A stretch of DNA of 64,000 bases, taken from positions 248,001-312,000 of the forward strand of contig NZ_CANMTH010000002.1 in NCBI RefSeq assembly GCF_947500765.1. The letters run 5' to 3'. The notes beneath the pieces are model-generated. The model was not told where the DNA came from and ran no database searches. It was given only the letters and a program-made list of their open reading frames with translations. Source of the stretch: an uncultured Formosa sp. (GTDB lineage: Bacteria; Bacteroidota; Bacteroidia; Flavobacteriales; Flavobacteriaceae). Shown one piece after another: positions 36,299 to 44,562 of this stretch. The position numbers and the translations under genes were made by a program. Numbering within the stretch: the stretch's first letter is position 1; the number at the start of each line of letters is the position of its first letter.

Positions 36299-37063
36299 AT
36301 GAGTAATTTAAACAAAAGAGTAGCAGTAGTTACAGGTGCAACTAGTGGAATTGGATTTCAAGTTGCAAAAAGATTAGGTCAAGATGGATATGCTGTTGTT
36401 TTAAATGGTATTGAAGATGATGAAGGAGTTAAAAAAGTTGAAGAACTTAAGACGGAAGGAATTACAGCGGAGTATGTTAGTTTTGATGTTACCAATGATG
36501 CTTCTGTTACTAAAAATATTACTGCAATTGGAGAAAAATATGGTAAAATAGATGTGCTTGTTAATAATGCAGGTGGGTTAGGAGGTAGATCTAGATTTGA
36601 AAAAATGACCACTGAATTTTACAGATTTGTAATGGCTTTAAACCTTGATTCAGTATTTTTTGCTTCAAGAGCTGCAATACCTTTCCTTAAAAAAGGAGAA
36701 AATTCGTCAATTATTAATTATACATCAAATGCTGCTTGGAATGCTGGTGGTCCAGGTGCTGGAGTTTATGCCACATCTAAAGGAGGAGTTCATGCAATTA
36801 CAAGAGCATTAGCAAAAGATTTAGCTGAATATGGCATTAGAGTAAATGCGGTGTCTCCTGGTACTATTGATACTCCATTTCACGCACAAATTAAAGCAAC
36901 AAAACCTGAGGTTTTTGCGTCTTGGGCAAATAGTATTTTATTAAAAAGAATAGGTAAACCAGAAGAAGTTGCTTCAGTTGTTTCTTTCTTAGCAAGTAAA
37001 GATGCTTCTTTTATAACTGCAGAAACTATTCAAATTGGTGGAGGGCAAGCCTTAGGTATATAG
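36299..37063 (+). CDS. SDR-family NAD(P)-dependent oxidoreductase
   Basis: This is a classical short-chain dehydrogenase of 254 residues with the cofactor motif VVTGATSGIGFQVA, NNAGG, the catalytic Ser in INYTSNAAWNAG, the Tyr-x-x-x-Lys as YATSK, and the C-terminal SPGTIDTPFHAQ. Resemblance is to sugar or keto-acid reductases of the family; flavobacterial uronate reductases are one possibility, but the substrate is not determinable. Its stop is about 25 bases before a decayed copy of the mutB tail. It has no visible functional link to propionate metabolism and appears to sit in an inserted segment. Confidence 0.87.
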   Translation: MSNLNKRVAVVTGATSGIGFQVAKRLGQDGYAVVLNGIEDDEGVKKVEELKTEGITAEYVSFDVTNDASVTKNITAIGEKYGKIDVLVNNAGGLGGRSRFEKMTTEFYRFVMALNLDSVFFASRAAIPFLKKGENSSIINYTSNAAWNAGGPGAGVYATSKGGVHAITRALAKDLAEYGIRVNAVSPGTIDTPFHAQIKATKPEVFASWANSILLKRIGKPEEVASVVSFLASKDASFITAETIQIGGGQALGI

Positions 37064-37086
37064 TTTAATAGTTGAGGTTTATAAAA

Positions 37087-37203
37087 CAATATTACCAATA
37101 TTTATTAGATTATAAGGGCATTGCAATTTTTGGTCCTAGTACCGTAATTTTAAAATGAGAGATTTCTATATTATAGAAATATTTAGAACATGTAGTGAAT
37201 TAG
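37087..37203 (+). pseudogene. Decayed duplicate of the mutB 3' end
   Basis: Read in the frame of mutB, this stretch still gives YQYLLDYKGIAIFGPSTVI and KYLEH, matching the end of MutB ([19 protein letters not shown]), but it has in-frame stops TGA at 37156-37158 and TAG at 37174-37176 before the position of the original stop at 37201. It has no start and no upstream mutB sequence, so it is a 3' fragment only. It belongs to repeat copy 2. Confidence 0.88.
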
Positions 37204-37269
37204 TTTTATGTATTGATTTGCCGAAAAACCCCAATACTTGATATGCGTCAGTAATGGGGTTTTTTATGT
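37091..37269 (+). repeat. Direct repeat copy 2: decayed mutB 3' end plus terminator
   Basis: This is the partner of 35351-35529 at a distance of 1,740 bases with no gaps. The terminator portion 37213-37269 is identical to copy 1, whereas the mutB portion has drifted and carries stops. Confidence 0.9.
37224..37267 (+). terminator. Terminator copy 2, downstream of the SDR gene
   Basis: It is identical in sequence to the mutB terminator: AAAAACCCCA and TGGGGTTTTT arms at 37224-37233 and 37255-37264. It now serves the SDR gene. Confidence 0.85.
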
Positions 37270-37302
37270 GTTCATAGAAAGTTTCTCTAAGCGATATTTA
37301 TT

Positions 37303-38496
37303 TTAAAATAATTTATACCCAAGTATTATAGATACTGTATTATAATAAGACTCCCAACTTCTGTAATTTGAAAGCATGTCTTTGCCCGTAAGATATCTTA
37401 ATTCTGCACTATAAATGTTATTGTATTTATATCCTATGCCAACCACATACCTCGATCCTGATTTTAAATCTAAAGAATTATACTCTGTATATTTTATTTC
37501 AGAATTAAAGCTAAAATCAAGGGCAAAAGAACCATTTATAAATAATTTAGATGTATCGTTTAAGAAGAGATAGTGTCTTATTCCAATAGGTATTTCAATG
37601 GATTTATAGTCTACAGAGATGAGGTCGTCGTATGTGTTTTTCTTTTCAGCATTAAAATATTGATAAGTTGGTTCTATTATTAAAGCCCATTTGTTTTTAT
37701 TAAACGGCATAATAAACTCAGCTTCTAATCCAAATCTAAAACCTGTTTTATTTTTAAAATCAAGATTTCTACTATTAGATCCTAAATTGTTATTCGTGGA
37801 AAATGAGGAAATGTTTAAGCCTGGCCTTATATTTAAATTGAATAAAACTTTTTTGTCGTTTTGTTCAAAATTCACATATTCAGTACCATTGCATTCATTA
37901 TACTTTTTAAAAATGTTCACTAAATCTGATGCTTTATAGTCAACTTTTTCTATGTAACTACTAGAAATATCTTCACATTTTAAATCAACTAACAATTGTT
38001 GTCTAAATCTATAGTAAGTACCAATTGTATTGTTTGATGTTTTATATCTCTTATAAATTAGTGGTTCAATAACAACATTGTCTTTATTGTAAAAATAACG
38101 TTTCAAGTTACCGTCTTCATAGCTGTAGAGGTTGGCTTTTCCTTCTATGAGAACTTTTAAAAACAGTTTTTCTTTATTAAAGATTGGGTTTCTTTCATTT
38201 GTTAATTCGCTTGTAATATCAATAGACCTATCAAGATTTACAGTTTTTCTAATGTATTTAGATGTGTTGAATATTCCGAATTCTTTTACAGTTTTAAGAG
38301 TTAAGTTTTTTTCTTCTGAATTTTCAGATAGCTTATAATCAAATTGAATTGGGTTATTTTTCCAGTCATTATTTTTAATTAAACAATTAATTTTTTTGTT
38401 TGAATTATCTATAAAATAACCTTTTTCGAATGAGATTTGCGAATAGGAAAGAGTGCTTAAAATTGTGATAAGTAAACAAAGTAGTTGTTTCTTCAT
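37303..38496 (-). CDS. Outer membrane beta-barrel (porin-like) protein, unknown role
   Basis: The 397-residue protein has a cleavable signal peptide (MKKQLLCLLITILSTLSYSQ) and a C-terminal half made of alternating strands that ends in VSIILGYKLF, a terminal aromatic typical of outer membrane barrels. The N-terminal ~200 residues form a soluble domain starting ISFEKGYFIDN with Lys- and Asn-rich sequence, not assigned to a family. It lies between the repeat-bounded SDR segment and meaB. A role cannot be assigned. Confidence 0.65.
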   Translation of the reverse strand: MKKQLLCLLITILSTLSYSQISFEKGYFIDNSNKKINCLIKNNDWKNNPIQFDYKLSENSEEKNLTLKTVKEFGIFNTSKYIRKTVNLDRSIDITSELTNERNPIFNKEKLFLKVLIEGKANLYSYEDGNLKRYFYNKDNVVIEPLIYKRYKTSNNTIGTYYRFRQQLLVDLKCEDISSSYIEKVDYKASDLVNIFKKYNECNGTEYVNFEQNDKKVLFNLNIRPGLNISSFSTNNNLGSNSRNLDFKNKTGFRFGLEAEFIMPFNKNKWALIIEPTYQYFNAEKKNTYDDLISVDYKSIEIPIGIRHYLFLNDTSKLFINGSFALDFSFNSEIKYTEYNSLDLKSGSRYVVGIGYKYNNIYSAELRYLTGKDMLSNYRSWESYYNTVSIILGYKLF

Positions 38497-38570
38497 AGGT
38501 TTTGGTTAAGTTAATTATTGATATTTAATAGCTGTTAATTAATAAGCAAGTATAGACTTAGGGGGTGTTT

Positions 38571-39575
38571 TTACAGGCTTTTTTTAAAATCTTCCATAAT
38601 ATATTGTGCCGCTTTAACGGGAGATACCTTTGATGTTATAACCTCGCTTTCTAGAGTAGATAGTTTGCTTTTCATGTGAGGTGTACCATAGAATAAGTGT
38701 TTTAGTTCTTCGTTAATGTTATTATACATCCACTTAATTTTTTGATGATTTCTATTTTGATCAAAATACCCATTTTTATGAACTAAGTCTTTGTATTTTA
38801 AGACTTGTTCCCAAACGGTTCGTATTCCTGTGTTTTTCGTTGAAGAGGCTTTAGTTACAACTGGTGTCCAGCCTGAATCTGGTTGAGGAAAAATGTGTAA
38901 GGCATTTTGATATTGCAATCTAGCCATTTCACTGTTTTTAATATTATCGCCGTCTGCTTTGTTAATAACAACCATATCGGCCATTTCCATAATACCCTTT
39001 TTAATACCTTGTAATTCGTCTCCGGCTCCAGCAAGCATTAAGAGTAGGAAGAAATCTGTCATGCCGTGAACCGCAGTTTCCGATTGTCCGACACCTACGG
39101 TTTCTACTAAAATGATATCGTAACCAGAAGCTTCGCAAAGGAGCATGGTTTCTCCAGTTTTGTTGGCAACACCACCAAGCGTATCGCCTGTAGAGGATGG
39201 ACGAATATAAGCGTTTTCGTTATTGCTTAATTCTTCCATTCGAGTTTTGTCTCCAAGAATACTGCCTTTGGAACGTTGACTGCTTGGGTCTATAGATAAA
39301 ATAGCAACTTTATGATTTAAAGAGGTTAAGTATTTACCAAACGCTTCTATAAAAGTGCTTTTACCAACTCCAGGGACTCCTGTAATACCAATACGAATAG
39401 ATTTTCCGGAATAGGGTAGAATAGATTGAATAATTTCTTTAGCGAGTATTTTGTCGCTTTCTAAATTACTTTCTATAATGGTTATTGCACGAGAAAGGAT
39501 AACTCTACTCCCTTGTAATACACCATCTATATATTCTTGAGCTGTTAATCTGTTTTTGCGTTTATATGCTTTCAT
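38571..39575 (-). CDS. meaB: Methylmalonyl-CoA mutase-associated GTPase MeaB
   Basis: The 334-residue G3E-type GTPase has the P-loop GVPGVGKSTFIEA, SIDPSSQRSKGSILGDKTRM, DIILVETVGVGQSE and NKADGDN. MeaB protects and reloads the cobalamin cofactor of methylmalonyl-CoA mutase. It is on the opposite strand from mutAB and is separated from it by the repeat-bounded segment and the porin-like gene. A good -10 element for it is at 39622-39629 on the minus strand. Confidence 0.95.
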   Translation of the reverse strand: MKAYKRKNRLTAQEYIDGVLQGSRVILSRAITIIESNLESDKILAKEIIQSILPYSGKSIRIGITGVPGVGKSTFIEAFGKYLTSLNHKVAILSIDPSSQRSKGSILGDKTRMEELSNNENAYIRPSSTGDTLGGVANKTGETMLLCEASGYDIILVETVGVGQSETAVHGMTDFFLLLMLAGAGDELQGIKKGIMEMADMVVINKADGDNIKNSEMARLQYQNALHIFPQPDSGWTPVVTKASSTKNTGIRTVWEQVLKYKDLVHKNGYFDQNRNHQKIKWMYNNINEELKHLFYGTPHMKSKLSTLESEVITSKVSPVKAAQYIMEDFKKSL

Positions 39576-39621
39576 TTTGTCCCTGTAAATTAATAACTTA
39601 ATTCGTTGTTACCGTGTTTTA

Positions 39622-39629
39622 CAAAGATA
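39622..39629 (-). promoter_or_regulatory. -10 element (TATCTTTG, minus strand) for meaB
   Basis: It reads CAAAGATA on the plus strand, a perfect TAnnTTTG match, 47 bases ahead of the meaB start. A 21-base inverted repeat begins only 9 bases upstream of it. Confidence 0.6.
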
Positions 39630-39637
39630 CTTATAAC

Positions 39638-39706
39638 CGCAAAAATCACCATAAATACGGCATTGTTTTTTAAGTAAACAAGACTGTATTTATGGTGATT
39701 TTTGCG
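39638..39706. repeat. Inverted repeat with 21-base perfect arms
   Basis: Positions 39638-39658 (beginning CGCAAAAATCACC) and 39686-39706 (ending GGTGATTTTTGCG) are exact inverted copies around a 27-base centre. It lies between two minus-strand genes, so it is both downstream of the GT2 gene and over the upstream part of the meaB promoter. No T-run follows on the minus strand, so a simple terminator is doubtful. Confidence 0.8.
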
Positions 39707-39723
39707 TTAGTGATTGCAGCGTA

Positions 39724-39785
39724 AATCCTTTTGCTTTTTTGCAAAAGATTGTAGCGAAAAGCGCGACCCTTAGGGTAACGCCCAT
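39724..39785. repeat. GC-richer dyad sequence, candidate REP-like element
   Basis: CTTTTGC/GCAAAAG (39728-39734 and 39741-39747) forms a hairpin, followed by AGCGAAAAGCGCGACCC and AGGGTAACGCCC, markedly richer in G and C than the surroundings. Adjacent to the 21-base inverted repeat, it looks like a repetitive extragenic element; other copies are not in this window. Confidence 0.35.
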
Positions 39786-39791
39786 ATTGAT

Positions 39792-41282
39792 TTAAACTTT
39801 AGAAGTTATCGATTTAAAAAACACATAACCAAACCCTAAAAATAACATTAGGTGAAACGGAAATAACCCAAAATCGCCACCTTGGTCTCCAACAACAAAA
39901 GCGCTGTACATACCGAAAGCGAAATAAAGTGTAAGTATACCTTCGAAAATTACATTTACAGAGATGTTTTTCTTGATGTATTTATTGCCTTTCCAACTGT
40001 CTTTAAGAGTGCTTATATTGAATTTTGGTGTACGAACAAATTCACTTCGTTTACCCATATGGCCTTCTAAAACAGCTATAGAATTATGTAGTGAAAAGCC
40101 CATCGCTACTGTGAAAAAGGTGAAAAACATACCAATATATTTGATGAAGTTTTTAATACCTCCACCATAAATATTTTTATACATAAACCAATAGCATATA
40201 AAGAAAATAACACTACTTACTACAAAGAAACTCATGACGTAGAAGTATGGTTTTAAATGCGCATATTCATTCTTAATATACAACATTGGAATACTTAACA
40301 CGGCTACAATAAATACATTTAAAAACATGGTACTGTTTAATAAATGGAGTACACCGTGAAGTTTTGTTTTACCAGAAATATTGTCTGATTTTAAAACGCG
40401 CCAAAGCATTTTTCTGAAGTTTTCTGCACCACCTTTATTCCAACGAAATTGTTGAGAGCGTGCAGCACTAATTACAACAGGAAGTTCTGCAGGCGTTTCT
40501 ACGTCTTCTAAATATTTAAATTTCCAGTTTTTAAGTTGTGCTCGGTAGCTTAAATCAAGATCTTCGGTAAGTGTATCGCCTTCCCAGTTTCCAGCATCAA
40601 TAATACAGTCTTTACGCCAAACACCAGCAGTACCGTTAAAGTTTATAAAATGGCCTTTACTATTTCTACCAACTTGTTCTAGTGTAAAATGTGCATCTAA
40701 TGCAAAGGCTTGAATTCGTGTTAGTAATGAATATTCACGGTTTATATGCCCCCAACGGGTTTGTACAACACCTATATTTCTGTCTTTAAAATAAGGAAGC
40801 GTACGTAATAACCAATCTGATTCTGGTAAGAAATCTGCATCGAAAATGGCAATAAATTCTCCTTTTGCTATTTCTAGTCCTTCTTTTAAGGCTCCAGCTT
40901 TAAATCCGCTACGGTCTGTTCTTGTAATATGTACAATGTCTAATCCTGTTGCTTTAAGTCTTTGTACATGCTCGAAAGTGGTTTGGACAGTTTCGTCTGT
41001 AGAATCGTCTAAGACTTGAATTTCCAATTTGTGTTTTGGATAATTCATAATTGCTATGTTTTCCAATAAGCGATCCATAACGTACATTTCGTTATAAACA
41101 GGTAATTGAATGGTAACATATGGTAGCTCCTTTTCTTTAGAAATGTCTAAAGGAGGCAAATGTGTATCTTTCTTGTGTGCAGAAAGATAATTTAACAATA
41201 AGTTTAACTGAGCTAAAGCATACATGAAAATTAATGCTAAAGAAGTTGAGTAAATGGCAATTATAATAATTTCTAAGATCAT
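39792..41282 (-). CDS. Family 2 glycosyltransferase, cellulose-synthase-like
   Basis: The 496-residue membrane protein has an N-terminal helix, a GT-A domain with TIQLPVYNEMYVMDRL, VLDDSTDET, the DxD-type FDADFLPE, TEDLDLSYRAQ and QQFRWNKG (QxxRW), and then four C-terminal membrane helices. This is the processive GT2 layout that makes beta-linked polysaccharides or glycolipids. Its start codon overlaps the stop of the upstream GT2 gene by four bases (ATGA). The sugar is not identifiable. Confidence 0.88.
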   Translation of the reverse strand: MILEIIIIAIYSTSLALIFMYALAQLNLLLNYLSAHKKDTHLPPLDISKEKELPYVTIQLPVYNEMYVMDRLLENIAIMNYPKHKLEIQVLDDSTDETVQTTFEHVQRLKATGLDIVHITRTDRSGFKAGALKEGLEIAKGEFIAIFDADFLPESDWLLRTLPYFKDRNIGVVQTRWGHINREYSLLTRIQAFALDAHFTLEQVGRNSKGHFINFNGTAGVWRKDCIIDAGNWEGDTLTEDLDLSYRAQLKNWKFKYLEDVETPAELPVVISAARSQQFRWNKGGAENFRKMLWRVLKSDNISGKTKLHGVLHLLNSTMFLNVFIVAVLSIPMLYIKNEYAHLKPYFYVMSFFVVSSVIFFICYWFMYKNIYGGGIKNFIKYIGMFFTFFTVAMGFSLHNSIAVLEGHMGKRSEFVRTPKFNISTLKDSWKGNKYIKKNISVNVIFEGILTLYFAFGMYSAFVVGDQGGDFGLFPFHLMLFLGFGYVFFKSITSKV

Positions 41283-41971
41283 TTTTTTATACTATATTTA
41301 AAAATCCAGTACAAGATTTTTATGCCTGCAAATATAGCACCTTTTATCGTACCTGAAACTTTTGAAACTCCAATTCTGTTGCGATATTTTACAGGGATTT
41401 CTCTGTAAGTAAAATGCTTTCTCAGAACTTTAAGTTGCATCTCTACTGTCCAACCATAAGTTTTGTCTAACATGTTTATTTCTAGTAGTTTACTGTATTT
41501 TATGGCGCGAAAAGGGCCAAGATCTGTAAAAGTTGACTTAAAAAATAAACGCATTAATGAGGTTGCTAACCAGTTTCCAAATTCTTGAGGAACCGTCATT
41601 GAGCCTTTTTCGCGAAGATTTTTCGTACGTGCGCCGACAACAAAATCGACATTTTCTTCTAGAATTGGTGCAATAAGTTTTGTTAATTGTTCTGGGTAAT
41701 CGCTATAATCTCCATCTAGAAAAACAATGATATCCGGTTTTACATTTAGCTTAGAAATATAGTCCATACCTTTTAAGCAAGCATAACCATATCCTTTATT
41801 AGTCTCTGTTAAAACAGTCGCTCCTGCTTGGATTGCATTTTCTACAGTTTTGTCGGTAGAATTGTTACTAACCACAATAACTTCGTTAACAATATCTGGG
41901 ATATCGTGGATGACTTTTGAAATAGAATCTGCTTCGTTATACGCAGGAATAATAACTTTAATTATGGACAT
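41279..41971 (-). CDS. Family 2 glycosyltransferase, dolichyl/polyprenyl-phosphate type
   Basis: The 230-residue GT-A protein has VIIPAYNEADSISKV, SNNSTDKT, the metal-binding FLDGDYSDYPEQ and a basic C-terminal end. It has the size and motif spacing of DPM1/UDP-glucose:polyprenyl phosphate transferases, with no large membrane region. It is transcribed with the cellulose-synthase-like GT behind it (4-base overlap), and a minus-strand -10 lies at 41994-42001. Confidence 0.86.
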   Translation of the reverse strand: MSIIKVIIPAYNEADSISKVIHDIPDIVNEVIVVSNNSTDKTVENAIQAGATVLTETNKGYGYACLKGMDYISKLNVKPDIIVFLDGDYSDYPEQLTKLIAPILEENVDFVVGARTKNLREKGSMTVPQEFGNWLATSLMRLFFKSTFTDLGPFRAIKYSKLLEINMLDKTYGWTVEMQLKVLRKHFTYREIPVKYRNRIGVSKVSGTIKGAIFAGIKILYWIFKYSIKK

Positions 41972-41993
41972 ATTAGGATTCAGAATGGGATGG

Positions 41994-42001
41994 CAAATAT
42001 A
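41994..42001 (-). promoter_or_regulatory. -10 element (TATATTTG, minus strand) for the GT2 pair
   Basis: It reads CAAATATA on the plus strand, a perfect TAnnTTTG match, 23 bases ahead of the DPM1-like gene start. Confidence 0.6.
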
Positions 42002-42078
42002 ATTAGATATTTGGATTTGCCTTTGTGTTTTTAAATTCTTCTTGTTAATTATAAATAATAATGGTTTGTAAATATAAG

Positions 42079-42126
42079 ACGATGACCATTTTATACCAGA
42101 AATGTCTAGTTTAAAATGGTCATCGT
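42079..42126. repeat. Inverted repeat with 15-base perfect arms
   Basis: ACGATGACCATTTTA (42079-42093) and TAAAATGGTCATCGT (42112-42126) are exact inverted copies around 18 bases, about 90 bases downstream of the carboxypeptidase-like gene (minus strand). It may be a transcription end or RNA-stabilising hairpin, although no T-run is present. Confidence 0.7.
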
Positions 42127-42214
42127 GTTACTCCTATAATTCAGTTTCTAATACTGCTTAGTATGCTTACAACATTTATTTAAGTCTATCAAAAATGTAA
42201 AACCTTTCAATTCT

Positions 42215-43756
42215 TTAATTTTCTTCTTCTGTTTCAATACTTTTAAATTCTTTTATTGCTTGATTGGGTTCTATAATATTGTACCCTTTCCAGAATTCGG
42301 GATCGTAGGCAGGAAGATATATAGGAGAAACTTCTGCTTTTTCTTTAAATGTATTAAAATCTACTTCGGTTATGGTTTCGTTTTCAAATACAACTAATTC
42401 CCTTTTAGAGTAATTGGTTGCTATAAAATTGATATCGGCAGACAGTTCATTTTGTTTTCTTCGTCCTTTAACATGTTTGTTTTTTTCAATAATTTTAAGC
42501 GGTCTGTCTATACCTGTTTTATTTGCAGTTTCTATTTCAGCATATTTTAAACTGTAAGTGTTAGTCTTGTTTTTTGCATAAATTAAACTCCCTTGGCGTT
42601 TGTATACGTCTAGCGAAACGCCTAAAAGCTTAAATGTTTTTAACGATTTTACATTTTTAAAATCGATTCTTATTACAGCAAAATCGTCTGTGTTTATATA
42701 TAAAACGCCTTTGTAATCTTCACTTCGTTTAGGTTTAAATGCAATTTTATAAACATATTGATCATTTAAAAATGAATAATCTAATAGTTCGAATTCGTAA
42801 CGGTTTGATTTATGAATACAGTTTAAACTGGACTTGTCGTTTGTGAAACTGCTTTTTTCAATTCCATAGATTACGTTTTTTCTATATCTTAAAAAATTTT
42901 TCTTTTTGTCTTCTTCCTTTTTCTTTTCGGCTTCTAAGAATGCTTCAGTTTTTTTATTGGATTCATCTTGGAAGAATGAAGAATCTATATCTTCTTTTGT
43001 GCCAAACCAACCCGATTTAATTTTAAAATAAGAATCGCGTTTAATGTGTTTTTTTACAATATTATTTAGCTTTTTTTCATAAGCTTCAAAGGTCATTTCA
43101 TTATTTTTATCGTATAGTTCCGAGGCTTTTAAAATTTCTAATTTTATAATGGTATCTTCTACTTTTTCTAATTTGTTTTTATATAATTCACCTAGTATTT
43201 CTGTGTATTGATATGATTTTAATGGGATATCGTTTAAAATACTATCTGTTAATTCTTGATTGAATTCTGGAATGGTAGAAGCTTTAATTTTAATCGATTT
43301 TCTAAGAATTGTAGATCCGTACGTTTGTCTAAAGAAGAGTTTGCTCTTTTCGAAAGTTCCTGAGTAATTTTTATCTAAATTTTCTTCAACTTTATCAATA
43401 ATTTCTTCAACAGTATAATTTTTATTAAACAGCATAACTTCTCCTAATTCAATAGATTTAGGTTTTAAATAGATTATACTATCTAGAAATGTTTTAGTTG
43501 CAAATTGTTTAGACTCGTAACCTAAACAACTAAAATAAAGCGAATCTTGTTCTGAAATCTTTTTGTTTATCTGAAGTTGAAATTGTCCTACATCATTACT
43601 TATTACGCCAGAGGTCTTGTTGAATGAAATCGTTGCAAAAGGGATAGGTGCTTGGCTTGTGGAGTCTAAAATTCTAGCATGAATTTCGGTCTGAGCCATG
43701 ATTGTTGAAGCACTAAATAAAAAAAATAAGAAGATAAAAAAGTAGAGGTGTTTCAT
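42215..43756 (-). CDS. Secreted protein with carboxypeptidase-regulatory-like domain
   Basis: The 513-residue protein has a signal peptide (hydrophobic FFIFLFFLFSASTIMA), then a beta-sandwich segment (ILDSTSQAPIPFATISF to YFSCLGYES) typical of CarboxypepD_reg-like domains at the start of many Bacteroidota outer membrane proteins. The rest is a lysine- and glutamate-rich region with beta-strand-like stretches such as YKGVLYINTDDFAVIRIDF. There is no TonB-dependent barrel. Probable location is the periplasm or outer membrane; the function is unknown. It is 75 bases behind the TIGR04283-type gene on the same strand. Confidence 0.7.
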   Translation of the reverse strand: MKHLYFFIFLFFLFSASTIMAQTEIHARILDSTSQAPIPFATISFNKTSGVISNDVGQFQLQINKKISEQDSLYFSCLGYESKQFATKTFLDSIIYLKPKSIELGEVMLFNKNYTVEEIIDKVEENLDKNYSGTFEKSKLFFRQTYGSTILRKSIKIKASTIPEFNQELTDSILNDIPLKSYQYTEILGELYKNKLEKVEDTIIKLEILKASELYDKNNEMTFEAYEKKLNNIVKKHIKRDSYFKIKSGWFGTKEDIDSSFFQDESNKKTEAFLEAEKKKEEDKKKNFLRYRKNVIYGIEKSSFTNDKSSLNCIHKSNRYEFELLDYSFLNDQYVYKIAFKPKRSEDYKGVLYINTDDFAVIRIDFKNVKSLKTFKLLGVSLDVYKRQGSLIYAKNKTNTYSLKYAEIETANKTGIDRPLKIIEKNKHVKGRRKQNELSADINFIATNYSKRELVVFENETITEVDFNTFKEKAEVSPIYLPAYDPEFWKGYNIIEPNQAIKEFKSIETEEEN

Positions 43757-43831
43757 GTTGGTAGTTTTTGTGAAAGTAATTTATTACACTAAACGATGAA
43801 TACACTTTAGATTTTTATTAAGTAAACTTTA

Positions 43832-44533
43832 TTAATTTTTAACACTTACATGCTTTAAATAGTAATCGTAAAGTGTTTGAGGTGAGTTTCCTAATCTGTA
43901 TTTTAAATGAATTACTGAGTAATGATATTGCAAAAAGTAAATCCCTTTTATATGATACCGCCTTGCAGAAGTTGTTAGTTTTTGTTGAATAACAGTAAAG
44001 TTTGTCGCTTTATAAGTGCTATTTATAAAATGATTGTCTTCATAAATTTTGTACTCTTCATTATAGCCACCTAGGGTTTCGAAAAGTGCTTTAGTAATAA
44101 ATAAACTTTGGTCACCACCGCGACTTATTTTCCAAGTAAATTGCGTGAGCCAACCTGATAACTTTAGTAGCCAATGCGACGAATTAAACGACATTTTAAA
44201 GCAACCCGCTTGTGTTTTGCTGTTCACGGATTTTAAGATGTAATTATCGAAATTTTCAGGCGGATAAGAATCTGCGTGAAGAAAATATAGAATGTTTCCT
44301 TTTGCCTGTTTTGCGCCCAAATTCATTTGTTTACCTCTTCCTTTTTCGGAATGTAAAAGAGATACTTCTGTAAAGACGTTAACTACTTCTTGTGTTTGAT
44401 CTGTACTGCCTCCATCAACAATTATAATTTCTTTAATGTTTATTGAAGATGCATTTTTTAATAAATATGGAATTAATTCCTGAAGGTTTTTGGCTTCATT
44501 AAAAGTGGGAATTATTATCGAAATTTTACTCAT
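43832..44533 (-). CDS. TIGR04283-type glycosyltransferase (arsenosugar-associated)
   Basis: The 233-residue GT-A protein has SIIIPTFNEAKNLQELIPYL, IIVDGGSTDQT, GRGKQMNLGAKQA and FLHADSYPP as the metal-binding region, plus GGDQSLFITKALFETLGGY. These are hallmarks of the TIGR04283 glycosyltransferases that occur beside arsS. It probably attaches or modifies a sugar on an arsenic-containing product, although direct biochemistry is lacking. It is the most downstream member of the putative arsenosugar set, with the desaturase-like gene 29 bases before it. Confidence 0.85.
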   Translation of the reverse strand: MSKISIIIPTFNEAKNLQELIPYLLKNASSINIKEIIIVDGGSTDQTQEVVNVFTEVSLLHSEKGRGKQMNLGAKQAKGNILYFLHADSYPPENFDNYILKSVNSKTQAGCFKMSFNSSHWLLKLSGWLTQFTWKISRGGDQSLFITKALFETLGGYNEEYKIYEDNHFINSTYKATNFTVIQQKLTTSARRYHIKGIYFLQYHYSVIHLKYRLGNSPQTLYDYYLKHVSVKN

Positions 44534-44562
44534 TTAAGTGTTTAGGATATAGCTTTATGTTT

